From: an uncultured Clostridia bacterium
GTDB taxonomy: Bacteria; Bacillota; Clostridia; Christensenellales; UBA1242
NCBI GenBank assembly: GCA_947384015.1
Contig: CANDFN010000028.1
Coordinates: forward strand, 1-11,849
DNA: 11,849 nucleotides
Direction: 5' to 3'
Shown here: in pieces, positions 6,675 through 11,849 of the stretch
How the letters are laid out: the number at the start of each line of letters is the position of its first letter
How positions within the stretch are numbered: position 1 is the first letter of the stretch
The notes under the pieces: generated by a model
What the model saw: the letters and a program-made list of their open reading frames with translations, nothing else
Database searches by the model: none
What the model was told of the DNA's origin: nothing
Position numbers and translations under genes: made by a program

Positions 6675-6703
6675 ATTATATTACTATTCTTGTTGATTAT
6701 CAT
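6675..6703 (-). promoter_or_regulatory. Weak candidate promoter for the DUF2953-ytfJ-dacF-rluB group
   Basis: A perfect TATAAT at 6675-6680 is 17 nt from ATGATA (6698-6703, four of six -35 bases), overlapping the scpB stop. It lies upstream of the hairpin at 6615-6652, so a transcript from here would carry that hairpin in its leader. In such AT-rich sequence a chance match is quite possible. Confidence 0.28.
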
Positions 6704-7313
6704 CTGCAACTTCTTGCATATTCTCTTGCTGAGCATCTTCCTCTGGAATAGTAAATTCTCTATACAAGCTATCGCCTTCACTATGAATAACGCGTATTCT
6801 ATCAAGCAAATCATTATAATTAGGAAGTTGATCTAACGATTGCAATTCAAAACGCTTTAAAAAATTTTCTGTAGTGCCAAACAACAACGGCTTACCAACT
6901 GCATCTTTTCTACCAACAACCTCTATAAGATTATTAGACTGCAAAAGCTGAATTGCATAATCACTATTAGCGCCACGTATATTTTCAATTTCCAAACGCG
7001 TTATTGGTTGTTTATATGCAATTATTGCAACAGTTTCCAATGCTGTTTTGGTTAAATTTCTTTCCCTTATAGGGTTTAATATCTCTGCTATATTATCTAC
7101 TACTGCTGGGTTTGAACAAAATTGAATTTTGCTTTTAAATTGAATAATATTTATACCACTGTTTTCGTTATACTTTTGTTTTAATATGTCTAAGCATTTG
7201 CCAAACTCTTTATCGTTCATTTCAAAACGATTTTTAAATTCGTCTATTTCAACTCCATCACCAGAAACGAAAAGCACACCCTCTATTATTCTTGCAATTT
7301 CGTTAATCGTCAT
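6684..7313 (-). CDS. scpB: Segregation and condensation protein B
   Basis: A 209-residue cytoplasmic subunit of the SMC-ScpAB condensin complex. Two winged-helix domains are visible: an N-terminal one from IARIIEGVLFVSGDGVEIDE through ~residue 80, and a second at ~88-165 with the hallmark ALETVAIIAYKQPITRLEIE and GRKDAVGKPLLFGTTENFLKRF. The C-terminal ~40 residues are acidic and Gln-rich, as is common. ScpB dimers bind the kleisin ScpA and control SMC ATPase activity in chromosome compaction and segregation. The start overlaps the scpA stop by 11 nt and has a textbook AAGGAGG at 7320-7326, 6 nt upstream, inside the scpA coding sequence. It is followed by a terminator-like hairpin. Length and motifs are normal. 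Confidence 0.96.
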   Translation of the reverse strand: MTINEIARIIEGVLFVSGDGVEIDEFKNRFEMNDKEFGKCLDILKQKYNENSGINIIQFKSKIQFCSNPAVVDNIAEILNPIRERNLTKTALETVAIIAYKQPITRLEIENIRGANSDYAIQLLQSNNLIEVVGRKDAVGKPLLFGTTENFLKRFELQSLDQLPNYNDLLDRIRVIHSEGDSLYREFTIPEEDAQQENMQEVADDNQQE

Positions 7314-8061
7314 TGTTTTCCTCCTTGCGTTTTATTAAAATATCGCTATATCGTTCACTTTGAATTACTTCTATTTTTTGGAATTTTAACAACTCCAAAA
7401 TAGCCATAAATACTGTAATGATTTCAGAACGAGAATATGTATCATCAAACAAACTAAAGAAGTTTATTTCTGGGCTATCCTTCAATATGTTAGATAAGAA
7501 ATTCATTTTGTCTGCAACAGTCCATCTATCACGACTTATTTTTTTCTCTTGAGGTTCTTCCCTATTTTTTGTTCGCATCAAAATAAAGGCGAAGGCATCT
7601 AACAACTTATCCAAATTAAACTGATTAAACACAATCCTAGTATCGCCAACAGATTTATCTGGCATCTTATATAAACGGTTAACATTTTCTATATCATGCA
7701 AATTACCGCCTGCTTCTTTAAACAGCTTATATTCTTCCATTTGCATTTTAATTAATGTTTCTTCATCTATTTGTTCTTCATCTTCAGGCAATTCTTCTTT
7801 AGGTAAAATAGCGCGAGATTTTATTAAAAGTAATCTAGAAAGCATGTCCAAAAAGGCCGTAGCCTCTTCCATATTTAATGTATCAACATCTTTCATATAC
7901 TGCATATATTGGTCAGTCAAGTCTGCAAGTTTTACGTCTTTAATTTCAATATTTCTTTCACTTGTCAAATGAACTAAAAGTTCAATAGGACCATCAAAGT
8001 TGTCAAGTTTAAAAGTCATTTGAGAGGTGGATTCTATTACTTCTTCATTAATTTCTTCCAT
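7303..8061 (-). CDS. scpA: Segregation and condensation protein A (kleisin)
   Basis: A 252-residue kleisin that bridges the SMC head domains and binds ScpB. The N-terminal domain carries the family hallmark LDNFDGPIELLVHL (about residues 19-32), followed by the helical segment DVKLADLTDQYMQYM and LLIKSRAILP. An acidic linker (~90-105) follows, and the C-terminal winged helix (~205-250) includes RSEIITVFMAILELLKFQKI. The start codon abuts the stop of the upstream metalloprotease (TAGATG) with a GGGGGT stretch a few bases before; an internal ATG at residue 15 has no ribosome site. Transcription with S2P upstream and scpB downstream is the standard Firmicute arrangement. Length is normal. Confidence 0.96.
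   Translation of the reverse strand: MEEINEEVIESTSQMTFKLDNFDGPIELLVHLTSERNIEIKDVKLADLTDQYMQYMKDVDTLNMEEATAFLDMLSRLLLIKSRAILPKEELPEDEEQIDEETLIKMQMEEYKLFKEAGGNLHDIENVNRLYKMPDKSVGDTRIVFNQFNLDKLLDAFAFILMRTKNREEPQEKKISRDRWTVADKMNFLSNILKDSPEINFFSLFDDTYSRSEIITVFMAILELLKFQKIEVIQSERYSDILIKRKEENNDD
7320..7326 (-). promoter_or_regulatory. Consensus Shine-Dalgarno of scpB within scpA
   Basis: The minus strand reads AAGGAGG, a perfect anti-16S match, 6 nt before ATG 7313. It is embedded in the last codons of scpA, so ScpB translation starts efficiently despite the overlapping genes. Confidence 0.85.
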
Positions 8062-8763
8062 CTATACCCCCAAACCCGCTATAGGTAAAAATACCCAATC
8101 ATAAATTAATCTTAATAACCAATCAAATATATTAATGCCTATAAACAACTCTAAAACCAAAGAGAAGATAATAATCCCATACAAAAGCATTATTCCATAT
8201 GCAAAATTAAATTTTAAATACTTGCTTTCTGGTTTTTTTATAAAAGATACCACAAAGTTAAAGCCATCTAAAGGGAATAGCGGTATCATGTTAAACATAA
8301 ACAAACAACTATTTACAAGCATCATATAACTTAAGAAAACATATAACCAGTATAAGGCCGTGTTAGTTAATACAAGTTCTAACCCTAAACATGCAAACAA
8401 TATTGCAAGTATTACAGCTGAAATAAGCCCCAATAGAAAGTTTACACATACACCAGCAATAGAAACCAAACGCTGACCCTTGCGATATTTTTTATATTTT
8501 AATGGATTTGTTGGCATTGGTTTAGCCCAGCCAACACCAATAATAATAAACATTAAAAATCCGGAAGTTGACAAATGATTAAACGGATTAAGGCTTAATC
8601 TACCAGCCTTTTTAGGGGTGTCGTCGCCCATTTTATATGCAGCAAAACCATGTGCTAATTCATGCAACGCAAGTGACAAAATAAAAACAATAGTGGTAAT
8701 AATAAAGTGTATTACCGCTTCTTTTGCCGACATATCACCGCTATATAAAATTGTAAATAACAT
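8062..8763 (-). CDS. Site-2 protease family (M50) intramembrane zinc metalloprotease
   Basis: A 233-residue polytopic membrane protein of the small, PDZ-less S2P group. The zinc motif is HELAH (34-38) in the first hydrophobic segment (~16-36). The second conserved motif, N-x-x-P-x-x-P-L-D-G (N158 to G167), supplies the third zinc ligand Asp166. GRLSLNPFNHL (54-64) is the loop typical of this subgroup. About five hydrophobic stretches are visible, ending in a C-terminal one near 195-225. Members cleave substrates within the membrane; SpoIVFB, the relative that activates SigK, is in the same superfamily, but this subgroup sits beside scpA in many Firmicutes and its substrate is not known. ATG 8763 has AGGAG at 8768-8772. 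It opens the S2P-scpA-scpB operon. Confidence 0.92.
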   Translation of the reverse strand: MLFTILYSGDMSAKEAVIHFIITTIVFILSLALHELAHGFAAYKMGDDTPKKAGRLSLNPFNHLSTSGFLMFIIIGVGWAKPMPTNPLKYKKYRKGQRLVSIAGVCVNFLLGLISAVILAILFACLGLELVLTNTALYWLYVFLSYMMLVNSCLFMFNMIPLFPLDGFNFVVSFIKKPESKYLKFNFAYGIMLLYGIIIFSLVLELFIGINIFDWLLRLIYDWVFLPIAGLGV

Positions 8764-8928
8764 TATACTCCTATTTAATTATAACAAACCAACTATTTTT
8801 TAGCAATTAAATTTACCAAATAAAAAGAAAAACGTAATCTTTTAAACAAGCAAATTTACAACATCTTAAATTTACGCATTCGCTGTATATTGTGTATTAT
8901 ACAACAAGGCGACCACAGATAGTGTAAT
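8764..8928. other. Intergenic region between recJ and the S2P operon with three AAATTTAC repeats
   Basis: This is the longest gene-free stretch of the window (165 nt). Beside the promoter at 8778-8806 it holds three copies of AAATTTAC (8809-8816, 8852-8859, 8868-8875), one of them just upstream of the -35 box, and a small imperfect dyad around 8890-8907. No convincing stem plus U-tract follows recJ, so read-through into the S2P operon is possible. Confidence 0.4.
8778..8806 (-). promoter_or_regulatory. SigA-type promoter of the S2P-scpA-scpB operon
   Basis: On the minus strand TTGCTA (8801-8806, four of six) is separated by 17 nt from a perfect TATAAT (8778-8783), preceded by TGT, an extended -10. 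The start point would be near 8771, so the leader is only about ten bases and the AGGAG ribosome site (8768-8772) lies at its very 5' end. Confidence 0.68.
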
Positions 8929-11316
8929 CTAAATGTTTTTTAAAGTTGTTAAACGATTATAGAACTGACTGGAATTTAATGGATTTTTCATATCTGTAAT
9001 TTTCAATATTTCACAATCCGATTCATTTGTAACAACTATTCCAAGTTCTTTAAACACTTGCAAACAAACATAAAATTGTAAATAGTTATAATCATTTTTA
9101 TTTTTCACTTTAGAAACAATGTTTTTAAACAAGTGATGGCAGTAATATCCTGTAACCTTCATCTCTAAAGCAAACTCTGTTAATCTAAAGTATTTTCCAA
9201 AGGTTTGTCTAGACAAATCTACTCTATTTAATAATATATTTATATTTGCTGCATTATGCGGTAAATATATTGTAGACTTTGTCTGTTTATTTAGCTCTGA
9301 CAAATAACCCATATTTATAATAGGATCCAAAAATATAATTCTACTAAAGGTATTAAAAGATTTAAAATCTGTTGGTGCAAGCAATATAGTATTTAAGCCA
9401 GTTTCATCTCCAACATTAAATATTCTATTTCTAAATATATTATTGCTATCATAAACTGCTTTGAAATTAATATAGGTGTTATAATCAAAGGCAACAATTA
9501 ATGTTCCATAAACACAATCTTTCATATCTACAATAATACGAATTAATTGATCCCTATTATAATTATTAAATTTATAGTTTCCATCTAAAGGATATATTAT
9601 TTGTTTGATATATTCTGCTGAAATTATATCGTTATCTTGAGGGCGATACATGTCTTCGTAATCTATAGACTTTACTATACCCGAAATCTTTTTTCTACCA
9701 CGGTATGTATCCACCTCCAAATCTGCTAAAACATTACAAGATGTATTACCAGACAATATAAAATACATATTACTAGAGTTAAAAGCCAGCAATGTAAAAT
9801 TAGAATAATTTAACATTAAATGTTGAGGATGTTTTGGAAGCGCACTTATAGTAGCATGTTGAAGTTTAAAATTAAATATAGGTCTTGAATTTGCATGCCC
9901 ACAAGGTTCTAGCCTATCTAAATCTTCAACTAGTTTCATTGTCACTTCATTTTCGTCTAATTCAAAATCATAACTTTTTGTTGGTAAAAAATCTGCTTTA
10001 GATAAATTTTCTGCAACATACGATTCTGTTAGTTTTACAAACTCATCATAATTTTCAACTTTTAAAGAAAGACCTGCAGCCATTGGATGCCCACCAAATT
10101 TTGTCAAAAGCCCACTCATACTACTTAGTAAAGTGTGGACATTAACCCCATTTACGCTACGACATGAACCTGTAAGTTCATCTCCCACTTGACTAAATAA
10201 AAATGTTGGTCTATGAAATTCATCAGCAATACGTGCACTTACAATACCTAAAATACCACTATCCCAATCCGGACTTGACATTACAACCGAATTGATACGG
10301 AAAATATCTTTGGTCTTTAATTCTTCCTTAACATCATTATAAACTTGATCGCACAACTTTTGACGCTCTGTATTAAATGCTAAAACCTGCTTGCATATTT
10401 TTTTTATCTCTGCTGGATCAGTTTCTGTATAAAGCTTTAAACTTGTTTCCGCACTACCCATACGACCACTTGCATTGATTTTTGGAGCAAGTTTAAATGC
10501 CACATCGCTAGCCTTTAAACTTTTTATATCTAAACCACATTCGTGTATTAATTTTAAAATACCAACCGGAGCGTTTTGTAAATCTCTTAAACCAAAAGTA
10601 ACTATAGCCCTGTTTTCATCTAACAATTCAACAATATCTGCTATTGTTGCTATCGCGCAAATTGGCAAATATCTTTCTGCTTCTTCTATACTAGAAAGTG
10701 CCTGCACCAATTTTAATGCAACACCTGCGCCACATAAACATTTAAAAGGATATGTCGCACTAACTTTAGGGTTAATTATTGGACAGGCTGGCAACACCTC
10801 ACCTCTTTCATGGTGATCGGTTACTATTATATCAATTCCCTTTGAGGTTAAAAAATTAACCTCTTCTATTGCCGTAATACCACAGTCTACAGTAATTACA
10901 AGTTTAATATCGTTTTCTAATAAAAGTTTTTCTAGCACAGGAATAGTTAAGCCATATCCATCTATATACCTATTAGGCAAATAGTTAATAACATCTGCGC
11001 CAAGCGATTGAAAATATTTAATTAGAATTGCGCTTGCAGAAATTCCGTCCACATCATAATCTCCAAACACTAAAATTTTGTTGTGTTTATTAAGATGTCT
11101 ACGTATTGTTTCAACGGCGGTTTGCATGTCTTCAAACAAGTAAGGATCATAAAAATCTTTCTTAGAAGGATTTAAATATTTCTGTAATTTATCTTTATTA
11201 TCTATTCCTCTAGAATATAAAAGATGAACGAGATTTCTTTCTAAATTAAACAATTTAGACATCTCGTCAATCTTACCATAATCAACATCTTGTTTTAGCG
11301 TGCATTGATATTTCAT
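8929..11316 (-). CDS. recJ: Single-stranded-DNA-specific exonuclease RecJ
   Basis: A 795-residue DHH-family 5'-3' exonuclease acting on single-stranded DNA in recombination and repair. The DHH domain shows DYDVDG (86-91), the Asp of VDCG (144), DHH (167-169) and ATIADIV with Asp227, then PKINASGRM (278-286). The DHHA1 domain (~340-420) shows TGSCRSVNG and KFGGHPMAAG (406-415). An OB-fold region (~455-565) follows, then ~225 extra residues (~570-795), the long C-terminal domain seen in Bacillus-type RecJ (YrvE) and absent from the 577-residue E. coli protein. The segment usually reading EPFGxGNPxPxF is diverged here (EPCGHANSRPIF). The start overlaps the upstream stop as ATGA, so it is coupled to the SecF-like gene, matching the secDF-recJ order of many Clostridia. 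No strong terminator follows. Confidence 0.95.
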   Translation of the reverse strand: MKYQCTLKQDVDYGKIDEMSKLFNLERNLVHLLYSRGIDNKDKLQKYLNPSKKDFYDPYLFEDMQTAVETIRRHLNKHNKILVFGDYDVDGISASAILIKYFQSLGADVINYLPNRYIDGYGLTIPVLEKLLLENDIKLVITVDCGITAIEEVNFLTSKGIDIIVTDHHERGEVLPACPIINPKVSATYPFKCLCGAGVALKLVQALSSIEEAERYLPICAIATIADIVELLDENRAIVTFGLRDLQNAPVGILKLIHECGLDIKSLKASDVAFKLAPKINASGRMGSAETSLKLYTETDPAEIKKICKQVLAFNTERQKLCDQVYNDVKEELKTKDIFRINSVVMSSPDWDSGILGIVSARIADEFHRPTFLFSQVGDELTGSCRSVNGVNVHTLLSSMSGLLTKFGGHPMAAGLSLKVENYDEFVKLTESYVAENLSKADFLPTKSYDFELDENEVTMKLVEDLDRLEPCGHANSRPIFNFKLQHATISALPKHPQHLMLNYSNFTLLAFNSSNMYFILSGNTSCNVLADLEVDTYRGRKKISGIVKSIDYEDMYRPQDNDIISAEYIKQIIYPLDGNYKFNNYNRDQLIRIIVDMKDCVYGTLIVAFDYNTYINFKAVYDSNNIFRNRIFNVGDETGLNTILLAPTDFKSFNTFSRIIFLDPIINMGYLSELNKQTKSTIYLPHNAANINILLNRVDLSRQTFGKYFRLTEFALEMKVTGYYCHHLFKNIVSKVKNKNDYNYLQFYVCLQVFKELGIVVTNESDCEILKITDMKNPLNSSQFYNRLTTLKNI

Positions 11317-11849
11317 TTTTCAATCTTAGTGTTATCTAGTTTCTTTGGCTTTTTGCAAGTAATTAGCATACTCCAAACAAAAGGCATAATATAAAGCATA
11401 ACTGCCAACATTGTAACCGACACAAATAAAATGCTTAATGAAATATACTTGATGCTTGCTGGTGCAATAAGTGCAAACAATAAACCTACAGCAAATATTG
11501 CAATGCTTAAAATACAAAATCTAAAGTGCGATTTTTTAAGCCCATCTTCTACTGCTTTAGCATAATTGCCTGCTTGTAGCCAACTTGTTTCCTTTATATT
11601 TTCAAAAAAGTTAATACAACCATAAGCAACCAATAAATTTAATATTGCTAATAAAACAAAGTAACTTTGTCCAATAGTAATTCTTAAAATAGCTGTTAGA
11701 CATAATAACCCAATAGTCGCCAATAAGCAAGACAACAATAAAGTCATTGCACTTGCGCCATTATATCTTATATAAGCAAATATTGTAGCAAAGATAATTA
11801 TTATTAATATTGTTAAAGTTGTATATAAATAATCTTTTGCAGTTATTAT
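11313..11849 (-). CDS. secF: SecF/SecDF-like protein-export membrane protein, C-terminal part (5' end outside window)
   Basis: The frame is open to the window edge, so the first 34 visible codons before ATG 11747 belong to the gene and that ATG is not the start; 178 residues are visible. They form about five hydrophobic segments: two near 10-55, one at ~60-80, and two at ~110-160, followed by a Lys-rich tail. The layout matches the membrane half of SecF: AYIRYNG, a helix pair, then INFFENIKE in the place of the GYSINDTVVVFDRIRE motif, then AVEDGLKKSHFR in the place of the NxSLxQTLxRT loop. SecF with SecD uses the proton motive force to help preprotein release by SecYEG. Key conserved residues are altered, including the Asp of the helix that normally reads HD, so it is a diverged member. 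The immediate recJ neighbour supports the call. Confidence 0.68.
   Translation of the reverse strand: MITAKDYLYTTLTILIIIIFATIFAYIRYNGASAMTLLLSCLLATIGLLCLTAILRITIGQSYFVLLAILNLLVAYGCINFFENIKETSWLQAGNYAKAVEDGLKKSHFRFCILSIAIFAVGLLFALIAPASIKYISLSILFVSVTMLAVMLYIMPFVWSMLITCKKPKKLDNTKIEK

Noticed and set aside
6633..6683. Sporulation sigma factor promoter upstream of DUF2953/ytfJ
   Set aside because: CATATAT-like stretches occur but no spaced -35/-10 pair for SigE, SigF or SigG could be defended in such AT-rich DNA.
6599..6814. 71-codon minus-strand frame overlapping the 3' end of scpB
   Set aside because: It is out of frame with scpB, crosses the terminator-like hairpin and has no ribosome site or homology that I recognise.
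8886..8907. Possible recJ terminator around TGTGTATTATACA
   Set aside because: The dyad is imperfect, its loop would be too small, and no U-tract follows in the minus direction; recorded only as part of the intergenic region.
10475..10816. Open frame of 113 codons on the plus strand
   Set aside because: It is antisense to the conserved DHH domain of recJ and resembles no family; a shadow frame.
11332..11517. 61-codon minus-strand frame inside the SecF-like gene
   Set aside because: It is an alternative frame of a gene with clear membrane-protein character and recJ coupling; no independent support.
1..11849. CRISPR array, mobile element, defence system, tRNA or riboswitch
   Set aside because: No regularly spaced repeats, transposase or integrase motifs, terminal inverted repeats, cloverleaf or long structured leader were seen; gaps are short and the genes are conserved housekeeping functions.

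Overview
The window is AT-rich (roughly 30% G+C by eye), densely packed bacterial chromosome. It looks like an endospore-lineage Firmicute of the class Clostridia. The grounds are the conserved block scpA-scpB-DUF2953-ytfJ/gerW-D,D-carboxypeptidase-rluB followed by a HI0933-type flavoprotein, plsC and an S1-domain protein, together with low G+C, Shine-Dalgarno motifs of the AGGAGG type, and TGA used as a normal stop. No tRNA, rRNA, CRISPR array, insertion sequence or phage gene was seen. The genus cannot be named from sequence alone.

Layout. (1) Positions 1-867, plus strand: the 3' end of an endonuclease/exonuclease/phosphatase-fold hydrolase and a small split-barrel flavin-binding protein. 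(2) Positions 862-899: a hairpin that serves two convergent transcription units and contains the stop codons of both. (3) Positions 877-3789, minus strand: HI0933-like flavoprotein, then PlsC acyltransferase, then a protein with four S1 repeats, tightly packed and probably one operon. (4) Positions 3827-3851: an intrinsic terminator that ends the upstream unit. (5) Positions 3842-6632, minus: DUF2953 protein, YtfJ/GerW-like protein, D-Ala-D-Ala carboxypeptidase and RluB-type pseudouridine synthase, chained by overlapping stop and start codons. (6) Positions 6615-6652: a terminator-like hairpin between this group and scpB. (7) Positions 6684-8763, minus: S2P-family membrane metalloprotease, ScpA and ScpB, behind a good SigA-type promoter at 8778-8806. 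(8) Positions 8929-11849, minus: RecJ exonuclease preceded by the C-terminal half of a SecF/SecDF-like membrane protein that runs off the window edge.

Together the genes are core cell-cycle and envelope functions: condensin accessory subunits (ScpA/B), peptidoglycan trimming (DacF type), phospholipid synthesis (PlsC), rRNA modification (RluB), single-strand DNA degradation (RecJ) and protein export (SecF-like). I do not see a new defence, mobile or biosynthetic system. The points worth a second look are small: gene losses from the usual cluster, diverged catalytic or structural motifs in PlsC, SecF and RecJ, and several hairpins and start sites that affect how the operons are read.
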